NCBI GenBank assembly: GCA_001784735.1
Contig: MFSB01000043.1
Location: 1 to 25,199 of the forward strand
Direction: 5' to 3'
Source: Candidatus Moranbacteria bacterium RIFCSPLOWO2_12_FULL_48_12
GTDB taxonomy: Bacteria > Patescibacteriota > Minisyncoccia > Moranbacterales > UBA1568
Length of the DNA: 25,199 bases
Shown: piece by piece, positions 1 through 6,799 of the stretch
How positions within the stretch are numbered: the first letter of the stretch is position 1
Layout of the letters: every line of letters begins with the position of its first letter
Position numbers and translations under genes: made by a program
The notes under the pieces: model-generated
What the model saw: the letters and a program-made list of their open reading frames with translations, nothing else
Told to the model about the DNA's origin: nothing
Database searches by the model: none

Positions 1-248
1 AACCGCATGGTCCGGTAAAACTAAAAAATGGCTGGACGGTAGAAGTCGACAATGCCGCCTGCATCGGCGCCGCGCCCTGTACTGCTATGGCTCCCCATAC
101 CTTCGCCTTGAATGACGATGGCAAGGCTGGCATTCTCGCCACGGTCGACCAAGATGATCAAGAGACAATCCTCAATGCCGCCCGCGCCTGTCCGGTGGCC
201 GCCATCATCATCAAAGACGAGACAGGGAAGGTGATATTCCCGGAATAA
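1..248 (+). CDS. Ferredoxin, 3' part (5' end outside window)
   Basis: The reading frame is open from the left edge and ends at TAA 246-248; no start codon is visible, so the gene is truncated by the window. The visible product is a small acidic electron carrier. Its cluster motif reads CIGAAPCTAMAP, followed about 40 residues later by ACPVAA. Canonical single-cluster ferredoxins read CxxCxxCxxxCP and a later CP. Here the second Cys is Ala and the Cys before the first Pro is also Ala. This leaves three candidate cluster ligands, the pattern of [3Fe-4S] ferredoxins with a CxxxxxC motif. The redox partner is probably the 2-oxoacid:ferredoxin oxidoreductase encoded just downstream on the other strand (inferred from proximity). 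The ferredoxin assignment is firm; the cluster type is inference. Confidence 0.85.
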   Translation, partial: PHGPVKLKNGWTVEVDNAACIGAAPCTAMAPHTFALNDDGKAGILATVDQDDQETILNAARACPVAAIIIKDETGKVIFPE

Positions 249-269
249 TCTTTGGAGCCAAGCTCCACT

Positions 270-421
270 AAATAAAAATGTAAATATCAAAATGAAAAAT
301 GACAGATAAAAATGTCAAATTTTTTGTCTGAAATATTTTTGAATTTTGCATTGTCCGCCTCGGCAGAGCCTTTGGCGAGACGGGTCATTTTGATTTTTGA
401 TTTTTAAACTTTACATTCTCA
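270..421. repeat. AT-rich intergenic repeat with GC-rich core (copy 1)
   Basis: The gap between the ferredoxin and the SufT-like gene holds an imperfect foldback. Its left arm contains atgtaaatatcaaaatg and its right arm gcattgtc and cattttgatttttgattttt. The core at 353-388 (gtccgcctcggc ... gacgggtc) recurs in inverted orientation at about 1668-1702. Related copies lie at 1637-1795 and 23112-23238. Confidence 0.6.
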
Positions 422-433
422 TCGAAACAAATT

Positions 434-751
434 ATGTCTCCAAAAAAAAAATCTCTCGAAGATCAAATCAGAACCAAATTGAAGTTGGTGCTCGACCCCG
501 AGCTGGGCGTGTCTATCTTGGATCTGGGGCTGATTTATGAAATCGTCACGGACAAAGAAGGCGTGTGCCTCATTACGATGACCTTGACCACGATCGGCTG
601 CCCCCTTTTCGCGCAGATCCAGAAAGAAGTCGAGGATCGCGTGATGGAAATCCCCGCAATCAATGAAGTGAAAATTGAACTGACGTTCGACCCGCCCTGG
701 ACTATCGATAAGATGACCGAGGAAGCCAAAATCCAGCTCGGCCTCGACTAA
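434..751 (+). CDS. MIP18/SufT-like (DUF59, PaaD-like) Fe-S assembly protein
   Basis: This 105-residue protein matches the MIP18 (formerly DUF59) family by eye. It has the early DPELGVSILDLGLIYEI signature, a central TTIGCPL segment with the conserved Cys, and the late FDPPW motif. Family members (SufT, PaaD, MIP18) act in Fe-S cluster assembly or transfer in the cytoplasm. Length is normal for a single-domain member. The ATG at 434 has no recognisable Shine-Dalgarno sequence, only an AT-rich leader. It sits beside a ferredoxin and faces an Fe-S-containing oxidoreductase, which fits a role in maturing those proteins (inference). A strong terminator begins at the stop codon. Confidence 0.85.
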   Translation: MSPKKKSLEDQIRTKLKLVLDPELGVSILDLGLIYEIVTDKEGVCLITMTLTTIGCPLFAQIQKEVEDRVMEIPAINEVKIELTFDPPWTIDKMTEEAKIQLGLD

Positions 752-778
752 AAAACTGCCCCACCGGAGCAGTTTTTC
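751..778. terminator. Bidirectional rho-independent terminator between convergent genes
   Basis: A perfect inverted repeat aaaaactgc / gcagttttt flanks a 9-nt loop. It provides a GC stem with T-runs on both strands. It lies exactly between the SufT-like gene and the convergent oxidoreductase beta gene, so it can end both transcripts. Confidence 0.85.
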
Positions 779-1636
779 TCACTTGTATGTCCCAATAAGT
801 TTTTCGAGCGCTCCTGTATCAAAACCTTTTTCGTACAGCGGTGTGCTGCCTTCGCGGACGAGCGTTTCATACGTCGGCTTGCCTTCCCGCTGATAGATGA
901 CGCCAAGGGCTAGTCGTTCGAGATCAAACGCCAACACTAAAGCTTTCATCTTATCTGTCTTGTCGTGGCTGGCGTCAACATAATAACCCTTGTCTTTGAA
1001 CCACTGATAAGTGTTCTGCTTGTTGTACACCACGCACGGCTGAAACACATCCACCAGGGCGTAGCCTTTATGGAGAATGGCGGCTTTGATGATTTCTTTG
1101 GACTGGAGAATGTCTCCGGTAAAAGCCCGCGCCACAAATGTCGCGTCAAGCGACAAGGCTACCGCCAGCGGATTGAACTGATCCACGATGACGCCGTCCC
1201 TCTGGATGGGATTCTTCAGCCCCTTCTCGGAAGTCGGCGAGGCCTGGCCTTTGGTGAGGCCGTAAATCATATTGTCGTGGACGATATTGGTGATGTCAGG
1301 ATTGCGCCTTATGGTATGGATGAAATGATTCCCGCCCTCGCCATACGTATCGCCATCGCCGCTCTCGGCAATGACCGTCAGGCGCGGATTGGCCACTTTG
1401 ATGGCAATGGCTGGAGGCAAGGCTCGGCCATGGAGACCGTTGAAGTAGTTGACGCGCAGATAGTGAGGGGTCTTGGCCGCCTGACCGATGCCGGAACAGA
1501 TAACCGCATCCTGGGGCTTGATATCCAGTTCCGCCAGCGCCATTTTGACGATATTGAGAATGGGAAAATTGCCACAGCCCGGGCACCAGGCCATATCCGT
1601 CCCTCGAGGCATATCGTATATCTTCTTATCTAACAT
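779..1636 (-). CDS. 2-oxoacid:ferredoxin oxidoreductase, beta subunit
   Basis: This 285-residue protein is the thiamine-pyrophosphate-binding subunit that decarboxylates a 2-oxoacid and passes electrons to a [4Fe-4S] cluster. Visible marks are WCPGCGN (Cys18, Cys21), SGIGQAAKTPHY, the TPP/Mg motif ESGDGDTYGEGGNHF with the following NIVHDNMIYGLTKGQ, and a later PCVVYN that supplies another Cys. Length fits the separate beta subunits of the KorB/PorB type. In many relatives the GIG motif is followed by Cys as a further cluster ligand. Here that position is Gln52, with a Cys at 47 nearby. It is the second gene of a two-gene minus-strand operon, 145 nt after the alpha-gamma gene. The substrate (pyruvate, 2-oxoglutarate or other) cannot be read from sequence alone. 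Confidence 0.92.
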   Translation of the reverse strand: MLDKKIYDMPRGTDMAWCPGCGNFPILNIVKMALAELDIKPQDAVICSGIGQAAKTPHYLRVNYFNGLHGRALPPAIAIKVANPRLTVIAESGDGDTYGEGGNHFIHTIRRNPDITNIVHDNMIYGLTKGQASPTSEKGLKNPIQRDGVIVDQFNPLAVALSLDATFVARAFTGDILQSKEIIKAAILHKGYALVDVFQPCVVYNKQNTYQWFKDKGYYVDASHDKTDKMKALVLAFDLERLALGVIYQREGKPTYETLVREGSTPLYEKGFDTGALEKLIGTYK

Positions 1637-1795
1637 AAAATCAAAATGTAAATATCAAAATGGAAAATGACCCGTCTCGCAAGGCCTTCGCCGAGGTGGA
1701 CAGATTAAAGTGTAAAATGTTTCGAATTCATGATTTACTTTTAAATTTTGCATTGTCATTTTCATCTTTGATTTTTTCATTTTACATTTGGCGTA
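1637..1795. repeat. AT-rich intergenic repeat with GC-rich core (copy 2)
   Basis: The stretch between the two oxidoreductase genes carries aaaatgtaaatatcaaaatg on the left and ttttgcattgtcattttcat with ttttacatttg on the right. Its core at 1668-1702 (gacccgtctcgc ... gccgaggtggac) is the inverted form of the core at 353-388. The repeat runs into the upstream gene: the TAA stop of the alpha-gamma gene (1782-1784) lies inside it. Confidence 0.6.
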
Positions 1796-3485
1796 GCTTC
1801 GCCACCACTTCTTCCACACTAAAAGGGTCTCCGTCATACTTGAGAATATTGTCAGCAACTTTGATGCCGTATTCAAGCTTAAGAAGATTGGCAAACTGTC
1901 CTCCAAAATTATTTTCCAGTACCACGATTTTTTTCTTCGTCAGAAGTTTTTTTGTTCTTTCCGGCAAGGGATAGACCTGATGAAAATGAAGCCCAGCTAG
2001 GTTATCTTGTTTCAAAATTTCTAATGCTTCTTCAACTACTCCACGATTGGATCCCCAAGAAACGATTATCGTGTCCGCGTGCGACACATCTCCGATTTCC
2101 GTCGGCAGCAAAGATTTTGCGCGAATTCCTTTCATTTTGCGCAGACGTTTTTCGTGCATCGCTACACGCATCTCCGCGCTTTCCGTGATATGGGCTTCTT
2201 CATCATGTTCATCGCTATCGATACCCACTAGTCCCTGGCCATACCCCGGTACTCCGCGCGGAGAAACCCCACTTTCAGTAATGCTATAGCGCTTATAATC
2301 CGTTCTTGTTTCAATAATAAAATTTTCTGACTTAATCTTCTGCAAGCGATCCTTTGGAATACTCCTCACCGAATCCAAGAAATACTGATCGGTCAGGATA
2401 AATACGGGCGTCTGGTACTTATTAGCGATAAAGAAAGCTTGCTGGGAAACCAAAAAAGCCTCCTCCGGAGTGCCCGGAGCAAAAACAGCCCGCGGAAACT
2501 CTCCGTGCCCGGCATACAAAACCAGATTGAGATCGGCTTGCTCAGTGCGAGTTGGCAGTCCCGTCGCCGGCCCCGGCCTTTGTCCGATATGCACGACCAT
2601 CGGCGTTTCAATAATTCCTGAAAGGCTCACGCCTTCCACCATCAGATCGAAACCGCCACCGGAAGTCGTGACGATCGCCCGCGCTCCGGCATACCACGCT
2701 CCCAATCCCTGATTGATAGCTGCGATCTCGTCTTCCGCCTGATCAATGACCACGCCGAAGCCTTTGCTGTGATCCGCTAAAAAAGTCAGCAGTCCCGTTC
2801 CCGGTGACATCGGATAGGAAGAAATATAATTGCACCCCGCCGCCAGCACGCCCAGTCCCAGCGCCTCTGTCCCATCAATTAAAATCTCATTTTCTACTGC
2901 CTTGCTCTTGGCCAACCGCACCTCGATTCCCTCATGATACGCGATATGTTTGCCGAACACATAACCCTTCTTTGCCGCTTCGATATTTTTTTTCACCACT
3001 TCCTCGCCCTTGCGAGCGAAATGTTCCCGTAAATATTGTTCAAAAAACCCTTCATCTGCTCGCAAGATGCCCAAAGCCGCCCCGACTGCCACCGTGCTCG
3101 TATAAAGCGGGTTGCCCAGTTCATTCGCAAAACGCGTGAAGGGAATATCTATTACATGGCATTCTTTGGCAGTAGCACATATTTTCTCCCGCTCACCGAG
3201 AACAATCGTCTCTTTCGAGATCCGCCCCTCCAAATGCGGTATCACGTCTTTGTCCATCGCAAACAAAAAGTCGATGCGCTTGACGAACGCACCCTTTTTC
3301 TTGTCGGTCACGCGGATTTCCGTCGAGTTCGAGCCGCCGCGGATGCGCGACATATACTCTTTGCTCGCAAAAACATGGTAGCCCTCGCGCTTAAGCACCT
3401 GGACCAACAAAGCTTCGACAGTCTGCACGCCCATGCCGGCCGCGCCGCCCAAGACTAACGATATGTCACCCGAATAACGCCTCAT
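1782..3485 (-). CDS. 2-oxoacid:acceptor oxidoreductase, fused gamma-alpha subunit
   Basis: This 567-residue protein carries the gamma domain in roughly residues 1-180 (GGAAGMGVQTVEALL near the start, then GGSNSTEIRV). It is followed by the alpha (pyrimidine-binding) domain from about 195, with YPMSPGTGL, QAEDEIAAINQGLGA and TTSGGGFDLM. The C-terminal domain from about 470 includes IVSWGSNRGVVEEAL and VLENNFGGQFANLL. This gamma-alpha fusion is a common KorA-type layout. With the beta subunit it forms the cytoplasmic enzyme that oxidises a 2-oxoacid to acyl-CoA and reduces ferredoxin. The ATG at 3485 is supported by a strong Shine-Dalgarno sequence. The 3' end lies in an intergenic repeat. Confidence 0.93.
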   Translation of the reverse strand: MRRYSGDISLVLGGAAGMGVQTVEALLVQVLKREGYHVFASKEYMSRIRGGSNSTEIRVTDKKKGAFVKRIDFLFAMDKDVIPHLEGRISKETIVLGEREKICATAKECHVIDIPFTRFANELGNPLYTSTVAVGAALGILRADEGFFEQYLREHFARKGEEVVKKNIEAAKKGYVFGKHIAYHEGIEVRLAKSKAVENEILIDGTEALGLGVLAAGCNYISSYPMSPGTGLLTFLADHSKGFGVVIDQAEDEIAAINQGLGAWYAGARAIVTTSGGGFDLMVEGVSLSGIIETPMVVHIGQRPGPATGLPTRTEQADLNLVLYAGHGEFPRAVFAPGTPEEAFLVSQQAFFIANKYQTPVFILTDQYFLDSVRSIPKDRLQKIKSENFIIETRTDYKRYSITESGVSPRGVPGYGQGLVGIDSDEHDEEAHITESAEMRVAMHEKRLRKMKGIRAKSLLPTEIGDVSHADTIIVSWGSNRGVVEEALEILKQDNLAGLHFHQVYPLPERTKKLLTKKKIVVLENNFGGQFANLLKLEYGIKVADNILKYDGDPFSVEEVVAKLRQM

Positions 3486-3491
3486 ACCCTT

Positions 3492-3499
3492 CCTCCTTA
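3492..3499 (-). promoter_or_regulatory. Strong Shine-Dalgarno for the gamma-alpha oxidoreductase gene
   Basis: On the minus strand taaggagg lies 6 nt before the ATG at 3485. Most genes in this window have no such site, so it fixes this start and suggests high translation. Confidence 0.8.
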
Positions 3500-3764
3500 T
3501 TTATTTTACACTTTTTTCTTTATTACCAAACGAAGTGAGTGAAGTAAGAGGCCACTCTCGCTTCCGAACGCAGTGCCGGCCCGCTTCGACTCGAATCGAG
3601 GCGAGTAAAATCGGGTCAATCCTCCGCGGTACAATACCCGTTATTTTATTTTTAGAAACTTCAGCACACTTGAAAGAGGATTTTAGATTCTGGATTTAAC
3701 CTGCCTGCCGGCAGGGATTTATGAATAGGGACAGATTCCAAAATCAAAAATCTATAATCATAAA
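3500..3764. repeat. Intergenic stretch with mixed repeat fragments
   Basis: No gene is seen here. The stretch holds the 15-mer ttattaccaaacgaa (3520-3534), which also occurs upstream of the protease gene at 14578-14592. It also holds a GC-rich inverted motif cgactcgaatcgag near 3588, and a palindrome cctgcctgccggcagg at about 3700. An AT-rich run aaaatctataatcataaatcattc precedes the xseB stop. Confidence 0.5.
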
Positions 3765-3965
3765 TCATTCTTTCTCCAATTCCTTCTTCACCACTTCAAA
3801 CTCATTTTCGATTTCTTTCAAACGCGTCCGGCTCTCTTTGATGAGAACCGTCCCTTCTTTGATTTTTTCCAATCCTTTCTCCACGTCCACTTCTTCCTGA
3901 TTATCAAACCACCGGATGATTTCCTGCACTTTTTTCAACGAATCGCTCAGATTTACTTTCGGCAT
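3765..3965 (-). CDS. xseB: Exodeoxyribonuclease VII small subunit
   Basis: This 66-residue acidic helical protein shows the XseB pattern: an early SLKKVQEIIRWF helix, then EVDVEKGLEKIKEGTVLIKESRTRLKEIENEFE, a two-helix coiled coil. Several copies normally bind one large subunit to form exonuclease VII, which degrades single-stranded DNA in both directions. Length is typical for the family (60-80 residues). It lies downstream of the large subunit on the same strand. The 208-nt repeat-filled gap means co-transcription is likely but translation is not coupled. Confidence 0.85.
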   Translation of the reverse strand: MPKVNLSDSLKKVQEIIRWFDNQEEVDVEKGLEKIKEGTVLIKESRTRLKEIENEFEVVKKELEKE

Positions 3966-4173
3966 AACATTGTACTACTTTAATTATTCATACTTCTAGA
4001 GCTTGCCCGTTTGGCTTGTTTTTCTCTCCCCCAGCTCCCCTGCCTGAGGGGAGCTCCCGAATCCGCGAGGGTGAGGGGCGGGAGGAAAGAGGAATTGAGA
4101 AGGGGTTTGGAATATCTCACATCAATAACCTCCCCCTGCCCCCTCCTTGGAAAGGAGGAGTGGAAGAAATTTT
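3966..4173. repeat. GC-rich palindromic repeats between xseA and xseB
   Basis: The gap contains agctcccctgcctgaggggagct (about 4035-4057) and ccctccttggaaaggagg (about 4140-4158). Both are hairpins of the ctcccctgcc/ggggag type, separated by gagggtgaggggcggg. A relative, cctcccctgccaaggggagg, occurs at about 23966-23987. No open reading frame with coding character was seen. Confidence 0.55.
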
Positions 4174-5742
4174 TTATTCAAAAATTTCCTCTACTTTCGC
4201 GTTCACCTTCCCATGACTGAGCTGTATATTCAGTATATCACCGATTTTCATGTCTGTTATATTTTTTACGACTTTTACCCCTTTCCGCACCAAGCTGTAT
4301 CCCAGTTTCAGCACGCGCGCCGGATCATACTGCTCCAAACGCTCGCCGCTGTGCTTGATCCGCTCTGTGACTCGCTCGAGAATAGCCCCAAACCCGTTTT
4401 CCAAGCTTTTTTTTCCCTGCCGCAAAAGTTCGATTTTCTGCTCTATCGCCGCTTGGATAAGAAACAATCTTTCGGTCAGATCCTGGCGCAACGTCGCTAC
4501 CAATTCACGGAAATTATGCAGATGCCCGAGCAACGTCTCGCTCCCTCCCGCTAGTATGTTTCTGACATCCGCAAGCTTCTGATGAAATAACGTCGGCAGA
4601 TGAACTTCAAAATGGCGCACCAGCTGCCTGGCTTCATCAAAATGCAAACGGAGTTGTTTGGCAGTCGCCGTCGGTGTCGATACCATCATATCGGCGACCA
4701 AGGCGGCCAATGTAATATCTTTTTCATGGCCAATACCAAGCAGGGTCGGAATCTGCGAGCTCGCTATCTCGCAAACGAGGGCTTCATTGTTGAACGCCTG
4801 CAGGCTTTCCAAGCTCCCGCCGCCCCGCACGATCACCAGCACATCATATTTTTCAGGATGCTGATTGAAATACTTCAAGGCTTTGATAATTTCAAACACG
4901 GCTTTTTTTCCTTCCACGCTCGACGGGTAAAAATTCACTTTGAATCCCTGCGCCCCCAAGTTCATCGTAAAGTCTCCGATAGCCGCTCCCTGCTCGGACG
5001 TAATAAGCGCGATAGTCTCAGGAAATTCCGGGAGGGCACGTTTGCGCTCCGGAGCGAACAAACCCTCTTGTTCCAATTTCGCCTTGAGCGCCTCATAGGC
5101 CTTCTTCAAAGCACCTTCGCCGAATAGTTCGATAATGCCGACTTTCAGGCTCAAACGCCCACTGGGCTTATAGATTTCCGGGACGCCTTCCACAACGATC
5201 TCATCGCCTTGGGCGATCTGCACTCCGGAAACCTCGTACTGATAACGGAAGATGAGGCAGTTGAGCGTACTGTCATCCTGGCTGTCTTTGATGGTGAAAT
5301 ACACCACCCGCTCCCGGACATCTACACTCGACACTTCACCTTGCACCCGTGCAGCCATCCCCGAGAGTTCCATATTCAGTCCGTCCAGAAACTGGCTGAC
5401 CGAGAGGGCTTCGGAAATTGGAAACTGGGGATTAGAAATTGGTTCTTTCGATTCTTCTTCTAAATTTCTGGTTTTTAATTTCAAGTTTCTCGACGAAGAA
5501 AAATTTTTTTTGTCCTTATCACCAGTTTCGACATATTCTCCAATAATCTTCAAAATGGTAGAACCATACTTCCGATACTTGGCTTCTTTAATCCCTTTGA
5601 TAGCCAGCATTTCCTCCTTGCTTTTAGGCAATGCCCCAACTAATGCCTCCAGGACAGCATTCGGAAATACCCGAAAAGTCTCCACGCCTTCTACGCGCGC
5701 TTGGTCATTCCGCCATTGTCGTAATTGATTTAAAAGAGACAT
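4174..5742 (-). CDS. xseA: Exodeoxyribonuclease VII large subunit with N-terminal HRDC-like domain
   Basis: This 522-residue protein is the catalytic subunit of exonuclease VII. Residues about 112-205 are the OB-fold (VSQFLDGLNMEL, VQGEVSSVDV, VYFTIKD). Residues about 230-510 are the nuclease domain with IVRGGGSLESLQAFNNE (305-320), GIGHEKDITLAALVAD (336-351) and STPTATA, followed by long coiled helices. XseA usually starts at the OB-fold. Here residues 1-70 add a helical segment resembling HRDC, with LRQWRNDQARVEGVETFRVF and LPKSKEEMLAIKGI. An AT-rich linker (about 76-111) resembles the neighbouring non-coding repeats. The ATG at 5742 has no Shine-Dalgarno site. A TATAAT at 5841-5846 on this strand is a possible -10 but has no good -35. 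Confidence 0.9.
   Translation of the reverse strand: MSLLNQLRQWRNDQARVEGVETFRVFPNAVLEALVGALPKSKEEMLAIKGIKEAKYRKYGSTILKIIGEYVETGDKDKKNFSSSRNLKLKTRNLEEESKEPISNPQFPISEALSVSQFLDGLNMELSGMAARVQGEVSSVDVRERVVYFTIKDSQDDSTLNCLIFRYQYEVSGVQIAQGDEIVVEGVPEIYKPSGRLSLKVGIIELFGEGALKKAYEALKAKLEQEGLFAPERKRALPEFPETIALITSEQGAAIGDFTMNLGAQGFKVNFYPSSVEGKKAVFEIIKALKYFNQHPEKYDVLVIVRGGGSLESLQAFNNEALVCEIASSQIPTLLGIGHEKDITLAALVADMMVSTPTATAKQLRLHFDEARQLVRHFEVHLPTLFHQKLADVRNILAGGSETLLGHLHNFRELVATLRQDLTERLFLIQAAIEQKIELLRQGKKSLENGFGAILERVTERIKHSGERLEQYDPARVLKLGYSLVRKGVKVVKNITDMKIGDILNIQLSHGKVNAKVEEIFE
5411..5515 (-). repeat. Repeat-like insert encoding the HRDC-XseA linker
   Basis: This in-frame stretch reads like intergenic repeat DNA (ggaaattggaaactgggg, attagaaattgg, ctaaatttctgg). 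It resembles the non-coding run at 5751-5785 (aatttctaagttctaattgcc). It encodes a Ser/Asn/Lys/Glu-rich linker with no conserved XseA motif. Expansion of such a repeat into the gene is inferred. Confidence 0.5.
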
Positions 5743-5848
5743 ACAAAAAATAATTTCTAAGTTCTAATTGCCAATTTCTAAACGATTTACAATGCTTTGA
5801 TTCTTCCAATAAGTAAAATCCAAGCTTCGCTATCGCCCTTATTATACC

Positions 5849-5882
5849 AAAAAAAGAAGAACTCTGCCTCATAGCAGAGCTC
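5849..5882 (-). terminator. Rho-independent terminator after the DsbA-like gene
   Basis: On the minus strand the stem gagctctgc / gcagagttc (one G-U pair, 6-nt loop) is followed by ttctttttttgg. It starts about 27 nt after the stop of the DsbA-like gene and separates it from xseA. Confidence 0.85.
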
Positions 5883-5908
5883 TCTTGGAAATACCAGTTA
5901 TTCCCCCA

Positions 5909-6742
5909 TCACTGCAGATACTTGTCGACGCTGGCTTGCATATCCTTGTAACTGTAGGCGCCCTTGAAGTTTTCCGTATTGACGAAAAAGCTGGGCGTCC
6001 CGCTGAATCCGAATTGTCTGGCGATAGCCATATCATCGACGATCCTATTGTCATACTTGCCGCTCTCCAAACAGGCTTTCATATCACTGGCACTGACCGC
6101 GCTCTTCAAAAAATCCGCCAGTACGCCAGACTTCGTTTTATCATTCTTGACATCATTATTCATCAGATTGTACCCGGCCTCGCTCATAAGCAGATCATGG
6201 GCTTCCCAGAATTTTCCTTTCTCTTTGGCACAGTACAGAGCCTTCGTTCCCATTTCACCGTTCCCATGCCCATTGGCATAGAGCCAGACAAATCCGGCCT
6301 TGCCGGCATCGACGAGCTTTTTCATCTCTGGAACCGGCGGAATATATGACCCGCCATCCTTCACCATAGTGAACTGCGTTCCCACCTGCTTATTGAGGTT
6401 CGGGTTTTTCCCGGCCGCCACATGGCAGTACGGGCAACTGGGGTCGCTGAATTCGACAAACAGCACTTTGCTATTCTTGTTCCCAAAGGTGATGTTTTTG
6501 TTATCAAACAGTCCCTTCACCTGATCCAAAGTGACGGTCGCCTGAGCTGGTGGCTGAGCGCCGTTATCGACTACCGCCGCATCTTTTGCGGACGGATCAG
6601 AAGCTACCCCAGAAAACTTCTGCGATCCTGCGACAATCGCCCCCGCCACTATCAAACCAGCCAAAAGCACCGCCCCGGCTACCAAGAGGGCATCTCTGCC
6701 GAATTTCTCTTCCTTTTGAGGAATCCCTGCTTCGCCTTCCAT
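5909..6742 (-). CDS. Membrane-anchored DsbA-like thioredoxin-fold protein
   Basis: This 277-residue protein has a short cytoplasmic head, one membrane segment at about residues 17-39, and an extracytoplasmic thioredoxin fold. The fold carries the active site SDPSCPYCH (Cys103, Cys106) and a late cis-Pro loop GTPSFFVN. CPYC occurs in disulfide-forming or isomerising proteins of the DsbA/DsbG/Thioredoxin_4 type. It probably forms or shuffles disulfides in exported proteins. It has its own promoter overlapping the end of the upstream Trx-CcdA gene, and its own terminator. The redox partner is probably that Trx-CcdA protein (inference). Confidence 0.88.
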   Translation of the reverse strand: MEGEAGIPQKEEKFGRDALLVAGAVLLAGLIVAGAIVAGSQKFSGVASDPSAKDAAVVDNGAQPPAQATVTLDQVKGLFDNKNITFGNKNSKVLFVEFSDPSCPYCHVAAGKNPNLNKQVGTQFTMVKDGGSYIPPVPEMKKLVDAGKAGFVWLYANGHGNGEMGTKALYCAKEKGKFWEAHDLLMSEAGYNLMNNDVKNDKTKSGVLADFLKSAVSASDMKACLESGKYDNRIVDDMAIARQFGFSGTPSFFVNTENFKGAYSYKDMQASVDKYLQ

Positions 6743-6770
6743 ACTTTTTTACATTAAAACTTACTTATGC

Positions 6771-6799
6771 AGTATATCAAGTTTCCCCCTTTCGCTCAA
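6771..6799 (-). promoter_or_regulatory. Promoter of the DsbA-like gene
   Basis: On the minus strand TTGAGC (6794-6799) and TATACT (6771-6776) are separated by exactly 17 nt. The predicted start of transcription gives a leader of about 22 nt before the ATG at 6742. It abuts the stop codon of the upstream gene, so dsbA-like expression can be independent of it. Confidence 0.65.

Noticed and set aside
249..275. Short hairpin ggagccaagctcc after the ferredoxin stop
   Set aside because: The stem is only 5 bp and there is no T-run, so it is not convincing as a terminator.
965..1633. Long open frame on the + strand over the oxidoreductase beta gene
   Set aside because: It is exactly antisense to a gene with clear catalytic motifs, and its translation has no recognisable domain.
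3570..3620. tRNA-like T-arm word (cttcgactcgaatcg)
   Set aside because: No acceptor stem, anticodon arm or CCA end can be built around it.
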